From the NCBI GenBank assembly GCA_038145175.1, contig JAYQPE010000006.1:1-64000 (forward strand): DNA of 64,000 bases. Direction: 5' to 3'. Of the stretch, positions 50,421 to 59,152 are shown in pieces. Below the pieces are notes generated by a model. The model ran no database searches. It was not told the origin of the DNA and saw nothing but the letters and a program-made list of their open reading frames with translations. Source of the stretch: ATZT02 sp038145175. GTDB taxonomy: Bacteria; Actinomycetota; Actinomycetes; S36-B12; UBA5976. The position numbers and the translations under genes are program-made. How positions within the stretch are numbered: position 1 is the stretch's first letter; each line of letters opens with the position of its first letter.

Positions 50421-50762
50421 ATGATTGATTGCTTATTTTGTAAAATCGTATTAGGAGAAATTCCTTCTAGCAAAGTTTTTGAAAATGATGAATTTTTGGC
50501 ATTTAATGATATTGATCCAAAAGCACCAGTTCATGTTTTAGTAATTCCAAAAAAACACTTTGAAAATATTTCAGAATTAAGTAAAAAAGATGAAAAATTA
50601 ACTTCTGGACTTTTGTCGGTAGCATCAAAAATTGCTGAACAAGAAAAATTAACTAATGGATTTAGAGTTGTGCTTAATACTGGGCTAGATGGTGGACAAT
50701 CAGTTTTTCATGTTCATGCCCACGTTTTAGGTGGGCGTAGCCTAACTTGGCCACCAGGCTAA
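50421..50762 (+). CDS. HIT-family nucleotide hydrolase
   Basis: 113 residues. 'DCLFCKIVLGEIPSSKVFE' at the N-terminus, and the histidine triad in 'QSVFHVHAHVLGGR' with Trp-Pro-Pro-Gly at the C-terminus. Hint/HinT type: hydrolyses purine phosphoramidates such as AMP-lysine. Four bases after rsmE. Confidence 0.95.
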   Translation: MIDCLFCKIVLGEIPSSKVFENDEFLAFNDIDPKAPVHVLVIPKKHFENISELSKKDEKLTSGLLSVASKIAEQEKLTNGFRVVLNTGLDGGQSVFHVHAHVLGGRSLTWPPG

Positions 50763-50798
50763 ATGTCCAGTTTATTTGAACAAATATCATAAAAATAG

Positions 50799-51794
50799 AT
50801 GACCAGTCTAAGTAGCGATTTTCAATCTCGCATAATAATTCCAAATTCTATTTCGATGTTTTCACTTCTTGGAACTAACGATGAGAATTTAAAAATAGTT
50901 GAAAAATCATTTCCTGAAGTTAATTTACATGTAAGAGGAAATGAAATTAATCTTAATGGAAATGTAAATTCAGTAAAACTTGTTAATCAACTATTTGCTG
51001 AATTAATATCTTTGATTAGAACGGGTCAATCTTTAAATTCTGATGTAATTGAAAGATCTATTTCAATGTTGAATGCAGAAGTTCAAATAAGTCCAAGTAA
51101 AATTTTAACAGTTGATATTTTGACTTCACGCGGTAAATCAATTAGACCAAAGACTTTTAATCAAAAAAAATACGTCGATGCGATTGATAATAAAACAGTT
51201 GTTTTTGGAATTGGACCTGCAGGTTCTGGAAAAACTTATTTAGCTGTAGCTAAGGCAGTTCAAGCTTTGCAAGCTAAACAAGTAAACAGAATAGTTTTGA
51301 CAAGACCAGCTGTTGAAGCTGGAGAGCATCTTGGATTTTTACCAGGAACATTGTCTGAAAAAATAGATCCGTATTTAAGACCACTCTATGATGCCTTGCA
51401 AGACATGATTGACCCAGAAAAAATACCTAAACTTATGACGAATGGCTCAATTGAAGTTGCACCTCTTGCATATATGAGAGGTAGAACTTTGAATGATTCC
51501 TTTATTATTCTTGATGAAGCTCAAAATACCTCGCCAGAGCAAATGAAAATGTTTTTAACCAGACTTGGATTTGGTTCAAAAATGGTAGTTACAGGAGATG
51601 TAACTCAAATTGATTTACCGTCAGGAACAAAATCTGGATTAAAAGTAGTTCAAGATATTTTAGAGACTGTTGAAGATTTAGAATTTATTAATTTAACTTC
51701 TGAAGACGTTGTGAGACATAAATTAGTGAGTCGTATCGTTGAAGCATATGAAACTTGGGATAAAAAATCTGATATAGGAAATAATCGAAGATGA
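50799..51794 (+). CDS. phoH: PhoH-like ATPase
   Basis: 331 residues. N-terminal KH-like portion, then P-loop domain 'FGIGPAGSGKTYLAVAKAV' and Walker B 'FIILDEAQNTSPEQMKM', with 'MVVTGDVTQIDLP'. PhoH-like proteins adjacent to ybeY are linked to RNA and ribosome maintenance. The ATG lacks a good Shine-Dalgarno; a TATCAT hexamer lies 8 bases upstream, so an internal leaderless promoter is possible. Overlaps ybeY by 4 bases. Confidence 0.94.
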   Translation: MTSLSSDFQSRIIIPNSISMFSLLGTNDENLKIVEKSFPEVNLHVRGNEINLNGNVNSVKLVNQLFAELISLIRTGQSLNSDVIERSISMLNAEVQISPSKILTVDILTSRGKSIRPKTFNQKKYVDAIDNKTVVFGIGPAGSGKTYLAVAKAVQALQAKQVNRIVLTRPAVEAGEHLGFLPGTLSEKIDPYLRPLYDALQDMIDPEKIPKLMTNGSIEVAPLAYMRGRTLNDSFIILDEAQNTSPEQMKMFLTRLGFGSKMVVTGDVTQIDLPSGTKSGLKVVQDILETVEDLEFINLTSEDVVRHKLVSRIVEAYETWDKKSDIGNNRR

Positions 51795-52231
51795 TTGACA
51801 TAGAGAATAAAAGTTCGTTTGGAATTGATGAAAAAAAACTAAAGTTTTTTATAGATAGTATCTTTTCAGAATTAAATATTCCTAATCATTTTGCCCTTTC
51901 AATTCTTTACGTCGATGTTAAAGAAATGCAAGAATTACATTTCAAATGGATGAAATTAAATACCCCAACAGATGTAATGAGTTTTCCAATGGATGAGGTA
52001 AATAATTCAGGCAGAACTAAAGATAAAATACTTGGCGATGTCATTATTTGTCCAAGCGTTTCTTGGAGTGAAGCAACTTTTAGGAGAGAGAATCCTGCCC
52101 GATATTTTGTTTTCTTACATGTTCATGCAATTTTGCATCTTTTAGGACATGATCACCAAAAACTAAGACAAAGAAAAATCATGAAAAAACTTGAAAAACA
52201 AGTAATGGACATGATTGAGAAAGTTAAATAA
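51791..52231 (+). CDS. ybeY: Endoribonuclease YbeY, rRNA maturation factor
   Basis: 146 residues. The zinc motif HxxxHxxxxxH is in 'HAILHLLGHDHQK', and 'PTDVMSFPMDE' is the conserved first half. Acts in 16S 3'-end maturation and 70S quality control, often with Era. ATGA overlap with phoH; the next gene begins directly after its TAA. Confidence 0.95.
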   Translation: MIDIENKSSFGIDEKKLKFFIDSIFSELNIPNHFALSILYVDVKEMQELHFKWMKLNTPTDVMSFPMDEVNNSGRTKDKILGDVIICPSVSWSEATFRRENPARYFVFLHVHAILHLLGHDHQKLRQRKIMKKLEKQVMDMIEKVK

Positions 52232-53515
52232 TTGAATAATTTAACTAGTTTAATCATTATTGCTATTGTCATTGAAATTTTAGCTGCAGTTTTTATTGCG
52301 ACTAAAACTGCTATTTCACGAACTTCTGAATCAAGAGTGGATGCTTTTGCCAAAGAAACTGAAAAAAACACAGCTAAACTTGAAAAAGTAATTGCAGATA
52401 AAACGAAACATGTCGCCTCACTTCAGCTTTTAGCACTTGCTTTAACTTCTGCTGGGGGAGTATTTCTTACTTTTGTAATTATTAAAATCTATTCTGCAAA
52501 CTCTTTTTCAATATTTTTATCAACCATAATTGTCTCATTATTAGGCTTTATTGTTTTAGGTGTAGCTCCAGAAACCTTGGGACGACAAAAATCAGACTCA
52601 ATTGCCTATTACATGTCATCTATTTCTTTAATTATAAAACCAGTAATTTGGCCAATTGCAAAAATTCTTGTTTCGATTGGTAATGCGTTAACACCTGGAA
52701 AAGGATTTAAAGACGGCCCATTTGCAACGGCAGAAGATTTACGCGATCTAGTAGATCAAGCTGAAGAGGCAGATGTCATTGAAGACGAAGAACGTCAAAT
52801 GATTCATTCGGTGTTTGAACTTGGTTCAACTGTTGCTCGTGAAGTTATGGTGCCAAGAACTGAAATGGTCTGGATTGAAAAAGGAAAAACACTAAGACAA
52901 GCAATTTCTTTAGCTCTTCGTTCAGGTTATTCAAGAATTCCAGTTATTGGTCAAGATTCCGATGACATTATTGGAGTTGTTTATTTAAAGGATATTTCAA
53001 GAAGAATATTTGAAAATTCAGAGTCAGAAAGAAATGAATTAGTTGAACAACTTATGCGAAGTGCTTATTTTGTGCCTGATAGTAAACCCGCAGATGAATT
53101 ATTGCGAGAAATGCAAGCAGCAAGAGTTCATTTAGCAGTAGTTGTGGATGAATATGGCGGTACAGCAGGATTAGTAACTATTGAAGATATTTTAGAAGAA
53201 ATCGTTGGCGAAATAACTGACGAGTATGACACTCATATTGAAGAAGTAAATGAACTTGGTCCAAATGTATTCAGAGTCAGTTCTCGTATTCATCTTGATG
53301 ATGTTGCCGAATTAATAAAAGTCGATTTATCAAGTGATGATGAGGGTGTTGATACTTTATCTGGATTCTTAGCTAAAAAAATTGATCGTGTCCCAATTCC
53401 TGGAACTTCAATCGATATAGAGGGATGGGAATTTGTGGCAGAAAGAGCCGCAGGGCGAAGAAATAAAGTAGGAACAATTCTGATTCGCAAAATTGAAAAT
53501 TCTGAAACTGTATAA
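52232..53515 (+). CDS. corC: HlyC/CorC family membrane protein with CBS pair
   Basis: 427 residues, TTG start. A DUF21-like transmembrane region with three to four helices (about 5-25, 65-88, 95-115, 135-160), two CBS domains (about 210-330, 'VMVPRTEMVWIEKGKTL', 'LVTIEDILEEIVGEITDEYD' in part), and a CorC_HlyC C-terminal domain ('DLSSDDEGVDTLSGFLAKKIDR', in part). Proposed roles are Mg2+/Co2+ efflux or its control. Normal position before era. Confidence 0.93.
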   Translation: MNNLTSLIIIAIVIEILAAVFIATKTAISRTSESRVDAFAKETEKNTAKLEKVIADKTKHVASLQLLALALTSAGGVFLTFVIIKIYSANSFSIFLSTIIVSLLGFIVLGVAPETLGRQKSDSIAYYMSSISLIIKPVIWPIAKILVSIGNALTPGKGFKDGPFATAEDLRDLVDQAEEADVIEDEERQMIHSVFELGSTVAREVMVPRTEMVWIEKGKTLRQAISLALRSGYSRIPVIGQDSDDIIGVVYLKDISRRIFENSESERNELVEQLMRSAYFVPDSKPADELLREMQAARVHLAVVVDEYGGTAGLVTIEDILEEIVGEITDEYDTHIEEVNELGPNVFRVSSRIHLDDVAELIKVDLSSDDEGVDTLSGFLAKKIDRVPIPGTSIDIEGWEFVAERAAGRRNKVGTILIRKIENSETV

Positions 53516-53563
53516 ATTACTGCTGAAGCACACTCAAATTAACTCATCAGGCAAAATATATTT

Positions 53564-54481
53564 ATGAGCGAATTTAGAAGTGGTTTTGCTTGCATTGTAG
53601 GTAGACCAAATGTGGGTAAATCTACCCTGACAAATCAACTAGTTGGACAAAAAATTTCTATTATTTCTAAACAACCCCAAACTACACGTCATGCAATTAG
53701 GGGAATTGTTCATAATGAAAAAGGTCAAATTGTTTTAGTTGATACACCGGGAATTCATAAACCAAAAACACTATTGGGATCCAAATTAAATGAATTAGTG
53801 AAGCAAACCTGGTCTGAAGTAGATGTAATTATTTTTTGTATTCCAGCTGATCAAAAAATAGGTCCAGGAGATAAATTTATTGCTCAAGAAATAATGAAAT
53901 ATTCAAAAAAACCAAAAATTGGAATTCTAACTAAAATTGATAGTGTAAAACAAAATGTAATTGCAGAAAGACTAGTTGAGTTAGACAAATTAGCTAAAGA
54001 TTTAGAATTTGAGTGGGAAGAAATAATTCCAATTAGTTCACAGACTGGAGAAAATCTAGATAAATTAATTAATTTAATAATTAAATATCTACCTGAAGGA
54101 CCAGAACTTTACCCACAAGAAGTAATTACAGATGAATCTATAGAAACAATGATTTCTGAATATATTAGAGAAGCAGCACTTGAAGATTTAAGAGAAGAAC
54201 TACCGCATTCTCTTGCAGTGGTGGTACAAAAAATAGAGACAGATGAAGATAGACCTGCGGATAAACCCCTAATGAAAATATATGCAGAAATTTATGTTGA
54301 ACGAGATAGCCAAAAAGGAATCATAATTGGAAATAAAGGATCTAAATTGAAAGAAATTGGATCTATATCAAGAAAACAAATAGAGAAATTAGTTGGAATG
54401 AAAGTGTATTTAGATTTACAAGTTAAAGTTGCACTTAATTGGCAAACGGATCAAAATCAATTAACTAAACTAGGGTTTTAA
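53564..54481 (+). CDS. era: GTPase Era
   Basis: 305 residues. G1 'VGRPNVGKSTLTNQLVGQK', G2 'QTTRHAIRG', G3 'VDTPGIHKPKT', G4 'TKID', and C-terminal KH domain with 'GIIIGNKGSKLKEIGSISRK'. Chaperones 16S 3'-end processing and 30S assembly, in the same run as YbeY. Its TAA shares a TTAA with the convergent AI-2E gene. Confidence 0.97.
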   Translation: MSEFRSGFACIVGRPNVGKSTLTNQLVGQKISIISKQPQTTRHAIRGIVHNEKGQIVLVDTPGIHKPKTLLGSKLNELVKQTWSEVDVIIFCIPADQKIGPGDKFIAQEIMKYSKKPKIGILTKIDSVKQNVIAERLVELDKLAKDLEFEWEEIIPISSQTGENLDKLINLIIKYLPEGPELYPQEVITDESIETMISEYIREAALEDLREELPHSLAVVVQKIETDEDRPADKPLMKIYAEIYVERDSQKGIIIGNKGSKLKEIGSISRKQIEKLVGMKVYLDLQVKVALNWQTDQNQLTKLGF

Positions 54482-55626
54482 TAAATTTCTTTATTTTCCT
54501 GAATGTGTAGTTCGTCAATTATTTCGTAACGCTTTCCGTAAGTTTGAACTAATGCAATAACAGCAGCTGCAATAGGAACTCCAATTAATGCGCCTACAGG
54601 GCCAAAAAAACTAGCAAAAATAATTACAGAGGCAAAAGCTACCGCCGGATGAATGTTCATTGTCATTGATGAAACTCTTGGAGTTAATAAATAATTTTCA
54701 ATTTGTTGATAGATTGTTACAAAAATTATTACAAATAAACCATCAATTGGTTCATTCACAACTGCCACAATTGCAGGAATTATGCCACCTAAATAAGAAC
54801 CTATTGTCGGAATAAACTGGCTAATAATTCCGGTGAACAGACCTAAAGGTAGCCAGTAGGGTACTTCAATAATTAATAAAAATACTGAAGTAATAACGGA
54901 ATTTATCGTAGCTAAAATAACTCGGCTGATTACAAATCCACCTGTTTTTTCAGTTGCAACTTTCCAAACCGTTGTAAAAACAACTTGTTGTTTAGCAGGT
55001 AACCAACTTGCAATTGACCTTCTAATTTTCGGAGTCTCTGAAGCAAAATAAAAAGTAAATAGCAATAAAGTGAAGATTTTAAATAAAAATCCAGCAATAC
55101 TTGTAACTAAACCAAAAATTCCTCCTGCAATACTTTGGGCAAATGTTGCAATTTGTGTATTTGAGATATTCAAAGATTCTTCAATATTTGAAGGACTTAA
55201 ATTCAAGTCAAAACTATTATTAAGCCAACTTGAAAAACCTTCGATTAAAGTTGGTATTTGAGTTATTAAACTGGCTAATTGCGATGCTAAAAGTTGGCCA
55301 AAGGCTGCAATAAATCCAACAACAAGTGCGACTAAAGATAATAAGACTATAAAAGTACTCAAACCACGCTTAATACCTGACTTAGTTAGTTTTTCAACTA
55401 GAGGAGTAATTGCTATACCAATTAACCAAGCAAGAAGTATTAGAAATAAAAAGTCTTTACTTTTGTTAAATGCCCATTCAACTAATTGAAAAAAAATAAC
55501 AATGATTAAAACGGTAATGATGCTTCTTTGAATAAACCTTCTATTAACAGAAAACTCCCAGTTTGCTCCAGATCCACTTTTGCCTGAAATATCAGGTTGA
55601 GAATCCTGATTAGATGGGTTTGTCAA
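54478..55626 (-). CDS. AI-2E family transporter (YhhQ/PerM-like)
   Basis: 382 residues, TTG start preceded by GGAGC. Seven or eight membrane helices, with a large periplasmic/extracellular loop in the middle ('ASLITQIPTLIEGFSSWLNNSF', part) and the family end motif 'GALIGVPIAAAVIALVQTY'. 'PTIGSYLGGIIPAIVAV' is also typical. The family was named after AI-2 export but many members appear to be Na+/H+ antiporters; substrate unknown. Interrupts the usual era-recO order. Confidence 0.9.
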   Translation of the reverse strand: MTNPSNQDSQPDISGKSGSGANWEFSVNRRFIQRSIITVLIIVIFFQLVEWAFNKSKDFLFLILLAWLIGIAITPLVEKLTKSGIKRGLSTFIVLLSLVALVVGFIAAFGQLLASQLASLITQIPTLIEGFSSWLNNSFDLNLSPSNIEESLNISNTQIATFAQSIAGGIFGLVTSIAGFLFKIFTLLLFTFYFASETPKIRRSIASWLPAKQQVVFTTVWKVATEKTGGFVISRVILATINSVITSVFLLIIEVPYWLPLGLFTGIISQFIPTIGSYLGGIIPAIVAVVNEPIDGLFVIIFVTIYQQIENYLLTPRVSSMTMNIHPAVAFASVIIFASFFGPVGALIGVPIAAAVIALVQTYGKRYEIIDELHIQENKEIY

Positions 55627-55724
55627 TTTAGCTCCTTGTTCTACTTGATAACTCTACTTAACTTCATTCACTTAAGGAGTGTTGTGGTGAGAACAAAATA
55701 GGAATTTCCAGCAGAATAAGTCCT

Positions 55725-56456
55725 ATGCCTCAATATCGCGATGAAGGAATTGTGCTTCGTACTCAAAGATTGGGGGAGGCAGATCGCATCGTCACGGTTT
55801 TAACAAAAAATAATGGCCGGGTTAGAGCAGTTGCTAAGGGTGTAAGAAAAACCACTTCACGTTTTGGCGCAAGAGTTGAACCTTTTGGTCATATTGATGC
55901 GCATTTTCATTTAGGTAAAAGTTTAGATATTTTGAGCCAAGTTGAATCTTTATTTTCGTATGGCGCAATTTTGTCGCAAGATTATGCAAAATGGACAGCC
56001 GGACAAGCAATGCTTGAAACTACTGAGCATTTAACTCCAGAAGAAAAAGAACCTGCTACTCAGCAATATTTACTATTAATTGGTGCTTTGAGATCTTTAG
56101 TTAAGGGTGAACATGATCCAAATTTAATTTTGGATTCTTTCCTTTTGAGATCTTTAGCAATCTCTGGTTATGCTCCTTCTTTTTATGATTGTGCAAGATG
56201 TGATAAGTCAGGTCCACATAAAGCATTTTCAGTTGCAACTGGGGGTGCCGTTTGTGATGAATGTAAGCCCTCAGGTTCAGTCGTTCCATCCTTAGCAACA
56301 TTTGAATTAATGTCTGCTTTGCTAATTGGAGATTGGATAGTTGCAGATGCTTCAGAGCCAAAAGCCAGACGAGAGGCAAGTGGCATAATTGCTGCATATT
56401 TACAATGGCATATTGAACGAGGAATCAGATCTTTAAGAATGGTGGAGAGAAAATAA
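55725..56456 (+). CDS. recO: DNA repair protein RecO
   Basis: 243 residues. N-terminal OB fold 'YRDEGIVLRTQRLGEADRIVTVLTK' (part) and 'AKGVRKTTSRFGARVEPF', helical middle part, and a zinc site made by 'CARC' and 'CDEC' (about 162-185). Loads RecA at gaps in the RecFOR route, which may also aid transformed DNA processing. uppS begins directly after its TAA. Confidence 0.95.
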   Translation: MPQYRDEGIVLRTQRLGEADRIVTVLTKNNGRVRAVAKGVRKTTSRFGARVEPFGHIDAHFHLGKSLDILSQVESLFSYGAILSQDYAKWTAGQAMLETTEHLTPEEKEPATQQYLLLIGALRSLVKGEHDPNLILDSFLLRSLAISGYAPSFYDCARCDKSGPHKAFSVATGGAVCDECKPSGSVVPSLATFELMSALLIGDWIVADASEPKARREASGIIAAYLQWHIERGIRSLRMVERK

Positions 56457-57239
56457 TTGGTTAAAAGTAGAAAAAAATTTCCACCTGTCCCAAAACATAA
56501 AACTGGTGTTAAACCACCGGCTATTTCATCAACATTTATTCCAAACCATGTAGCAATTGTTATGGATGGAAATGGACGTTGGGCCAAAGAAAGAGGATTA
56601 CCAAGAACTGCAGGACATGAAGCAGGAGAACTAGCCCTACTAGATGCCGTTTATGGCGCCCTTGAAATTGGTGTTAAGTATTTAACTGTTTATGCATTTT
56701 CAACTGAAAATTGGAAAAGAAGTCCTGATGAAGTTAAATTCTTAATGAATTTTAATCGAGAAGTAATTCACCGGCGAGTTGAAGAGATGAATCAATTTGG
56801 TATAAAAGTTAGATGGGCTGGCCGAGAAGCTAGACTTTGGAAAAGTGTAGTTGATGAACTTAAGAAAGCTGAAAGAAAAACTTCAAAAAATGATCAATTA
56901 ACTTTGACCATGTGTGTTAATTACGGAGGAAGAGCCGAAATTGTCGATGCTGTAACTGAAATTGCTCGCGATGTTAAGGCACGAAAATTAAGACCAGATT
57001 CGATTTCTGAAAAGAAACTTAAAAAATATTTATATGAACCAAACATGCCAGATGTTGATTTATTTTTAAGAACTTCAGGAGAACAAAGAACAAGTAACTT
57101 TTTATTGTGGCAATCGGCTTATGCAGAAATGGTTTTTATGGATGTTTTATGGCCAGATTTTGACAGAAGACATTTATGGCAGGCTATAGAAATTTATGCC
57201 AAACGAGAACGTCGTTTTGGCGATGCCAAGCCTAATTAA
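56457..57239 (+). CDS. uppS: Isoprenyl (polyprenyl) diphosphate synthase UppS
   Basis: 260 residues, TTG start. Catalytic Asp region 'VAIVMDGNGRWAKERGLPR', 'YAFSTENWKRSPDEV', 'VNYGGRAEIVDAV', and 'DLFLRTSGEQRTSNFLLWQ' are the cis-prenyltransferase boxes. Supplies the lipid carrier for peptidoglycan. Actinobacteria often have two, with long or short products; the product length is not evident. N-terminal extension of about 25 basic residues. Shares a stop TTAA with the convergent Fur-like gene. Confidence 0.96.
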   Translation: MVKSRKKFPPVPKHKTGVKPPAISSTFIPNHVAIVMDGNGRWAKERGLPRTAGHEAGELALLDAVYGALEIGVKYLTVYAFSTENWKRSPDEVKFLMNFNREVIHRRVEEMNQFGIKVRWAGREARLWKSVVDELKKAERKTSKNDQLTLTMCVNYGGRAEIVDAVTEIARDVKARKLRPDSISEKKLKKYLYEPNMPDVDLFLRTSGEQRTSNFLLWQSAYAEMVFMDVLWPDFDRRHLWQAIEIYAKRERRFGDAKPN

Positions 57240-57625
57240 CGACAATTCTTACAAAGCCCAAATATTTCTATAACATGGCCTGAAATTTGGTAATTATTCT
57301 CTTGAGCAATTCTTTGCATCAAATTTTCTATCTCTGAGGTATTAAATTCACTGGTGGTTGCACATTTTGTGCAAACTAAATGATGATGGTGATTTTTACT
57401 ACAAATTTTATATAAAGTCTCTCCATTTTCACTTTTTAAACTATCAACTAATCCAGTTTCAGATAAGGCTTGCAAAGTTCTGTAAACAGTAGCAAGTCCT
57501 ATTTTTTCTCCTCTAGAAACCAGCAATTTGTGCACTTCTTGAGCAGAACTAAATTTGGTAATTGATAGTAATAAATCAGAAATTGCTTTTCTTTGCTTGG
57601 TATTTTTAGTTAAAACACTATTCAA
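57236..57625 (-). CDS. zur: Fur-family repressor, probably Zur
   Basis: 129 residues. I choose the TTG at 57625: GGAG lies 7-8 bases upstream within the ZIP gene end, and the product begins LNSVLTKNTKQRKA. Fur helix-turn-helix 'LATVYRTLQALSETGLVDS', metal site 'HHHHLVCTKCATTSEF', and final zinc-binding CxxC in 'FGLCKNCR'. Fur members sense Fe, Zn or Mn. Here it is the second gene after a ZIP metal transporter with a Zur/Fur box upstream, so zinc is the likely metal. Confidence 0.88.
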   Translation of the reverse strand: MNSVLTKNTKQRKAISDLLLSITKFSSAQEVHKLLVSRGEKIGLATVYRTLQALSETGLVDSLKSENGETLYKICSKNHHHHLVCTKCATTSEFNTSEIENLMQRIAQENNYQISGHVIEIFGLCKNCR

Positions 57626-57627
57626 AG

Positions 57628-58368
57628 TTATTCTCCTAAATTCCCAATAATTAACCACATTGCAACAACACCAATTACTGTTGAAAGCATAGTTAATTTA
57701 GATGGATGTTTTGAATGAGCTTCTGGCAAAATATGTGATGTGGCAAGATAAATTATGATTCCAGAAAATGCAGCTAAATAAATTCCAATAGTTGCCTCAC
57801 TTATTACTAGAGCACTACCAACAATTGCGCCACCTATCCTCATGACTGCATCAACACTTAAAAGTGCAAAACCTGATCGTGACCATTTACCACTTTTAAT
57901 TAGAAGAGAGACAGTGTTTAAACCATCACTAAATGCATGAGCTAAAAGTGCAATAAAAACGGTTATTCCTAATGCGGCACTGACTTGAAAGGCGATTCCC
58001 AAAGCTATGCCGTCTAAGAAAACATGCCCTGCCATTCCTAGCGCACCCAGACCACCTGCAAAATTTATTGGATGCTTATGACCTGAAAATTCAGATTCTG
58101 TAGCTTCGTGCGATCCAAAAGTTTTTTCTAAAAAGTGAACTGCTAAAAACCCGACTACCAAAGATATTGAGACGACTTGTACGCCAGCAAAACTATTTGT
58201 GTTCATTTCAAATATTTCAGGTAATAGATCAAATGCCACAAGGCCAAGCAGTAAACCTGCGGAAAGTCCTAAAACAAGATGAAGGCGATCTTTACCTTTA
58301 AGCGCTAATAGACCTCCTAAAAATGTGGCCACAACTGTGATGGCGGCTAAGAGGATTGGGGTAATCAT
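57628..58368 (-). CDS. ZIP family divalent metal transporter
   Basis: 246 residues, eight membrane helices. 'GLVAFDLLPEIFEM', 'GHVFLDGIALGIAFQ' (the H/D metal-site helix IV), 'HAFSDGLNTVSLL' (helix V, with His and Asp) and 'ATSHILPEAHSKHPS' in the loop are typical. Likely imports Zn2+. Its stop is two bases before the zur start, so both lie in one operon. The ATG at 58368 has GAAGGAGACT-type site (AAAGGAGAC on the minus strand). Confidence 0.92.
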   Translation of the reverse strand: MITPILLAAITVVATFLGGLLALKGKDRLHLVLGLSAGLLLGLVAFDLLPEIFEMNTNSFAGVQVVSISLVVGFLAVHFLEKTFGSHEATESEFSGHKHPINFAGGLGALGMAGHVFLDGIALGIAFQVSAALGITVFIALLAHAFSDGLNTVSLLIKSGKWSRSGFALLSVDAVMRIGGAIVGSALVISEATIGIYLAAFSGIIIYLATSHILPEAHSKHPSKLTMLSTVIGVVAMWLIIGNLGE

Positions 58369-58407
58369 GAAAGTCTCCTTTATTGGTTACTTTCAAGTTA
58401 TCTTAAA

Positions 58408-58422
58408 TGAGAATGATTGTCA
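58408..58422 (-). promoter_or_regulatory. Zur/Fur box upstream of the ZIP-zur operon
   Basis: TGAGAATGATTGTCA, a 7-1-7 inverted repeat with six of seven pairs matching, very close to the TGAnAATGATTnTCA shape of actinobacterial Zur sites. It starts 40 bases before the ZIP ATG. A 57-base spacer contains it. Confidence 0.75.
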
Positions 58423-58425
58423 ATA

Positions 58426-58728
58426 TCAAATTGAGGTAAATCTTGAGAAAGATGCATAAAGTAAAAGCCCTATAACCAAAATGCGAAGCAATCTTGAAGT
58501 TGGCACCAAAATCATCCACGAAAGAATCAAAAGCCAACCAAGAAAAAGTGCTATGAACATTAATGCGAAAAATCCAATCCAAAATCCCCAAGCTTCATTT
58601 GGGTTTGCAAGTAATCCAACTAAAAGTAGAAAAGTCATCAAAATGGGAATAACCCATCGAGGCAAAGCGTGTAACCGAACTAGAAATGGAGAACTAACTT
58701 TTGCCACATACTTTTGAAAGTCTGACAC
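58426..58728 (-). CDS. Small membrane protein (DUF6703-like)
   Basis: 100 residues, GTG start with AGAGAGG upstream. Four amphipathic/hydrophobic helices: 'WVIPILMTFLLLVGLLA', 'WGFWIGFFALMFIALFLGWLLILSW', 'RLLRILVIGLLLYASF'. The 'LPRW..P' turn before helix 1 fits DUF6703 of actinobacteria as I remember it. Function unknown. The gene ends 4 bases beyond the Zur/Fur box, so transcripts starting from its own promoter may read into the ZIP operon. Confidence 0.65.
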   Translation of the reverse strand: MSDFQKYVAKVSSPFLVRLHALPRWVIPILMTFLLLVGLLANPNEAWGFWIGFFALMFIALFLGWLLILSWMILVPTSRLLRILVIGLLLYASFSRFTSI

Positions 58729-58764
58729 TTTAAGCCTCTCTGACTAAAACCCCTCGTCACCCTC

Positions 58765-58770
58765 TAGTCT
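58765..58770 (+). promoter_or_regulatory. Candidate leaderless -10 before gene 58778
   Basis: TAGTCT ends exactly 7 bases before the ATG at 58778, the same spacing seen at mscS, 8128, valS and folC. There is no Shine-Dalgarno, and the divergent gap to the DUF6703-like gene is only 49 bases. Confidence 0.4.
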
Positions 58771-58777
58771 GACGGAT

Positions 58778-59098
58778 ATGTTCGTAATTACTCAACATCA
58801 ACCTGCAAATAGTGACGACTTCTTACAACTTGTAGAGGTCATGACTGAGCAATTATCAAAAGAACCAGGTTTTATTAGATTGTCAGTAACAAGATCGGTT
58901 GATGAGCCAAGTACCTGGAAAATAGTGCAAGAGTGGGAGCAAATTGGTGATGCTCGCAGAGCAGTTAATTCATCAAAAAACAGAATGATTGTTTGGCCAG
59001 TTTTGTCCCAAGCACAAAATGAAGTTAGTTTTTTTGAGACTTTAGTTGAATATAAAGATGGTAAAAGTTCAATTTTTAAGTCAGGACTTAGCCAGTAA
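58778..59098 (+). CDS. Antibiotic biosynthesis monooxygenase (ABM)-fold protein
   Basis: 106 residues with a ferredoxin-like alpha+beta pattern, 'DDFLQLVEVMTEQLSKEPGFIRLSVTR' (part), then 'PSTWKIVQEWEQIGDARRAVNS'. These small dimeric proteins act as monooxygenases or haem-linked enzymes; no haem-degradation Trp/Asn set is evident. Its place before glyS is typical for actinobacteria. Leaderless start is likely. Confidence 0.8.
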   Translation: MFVITQHQPANSDDFLQLVEVMTEQLSKEPGFIRLSVTRSVDEPSTWKIVQEWEQIGDARRAVNSSKNRMIVWPVLSQAQNEVSFFETLVEYKDGKSSIFKSGLSQ

Positions 59099-59152
59099 TA
59101 AAGCTGGTTTTAAGTAGGCTTAGGAAAGATCAATAAATGGATATGAGGGTTA

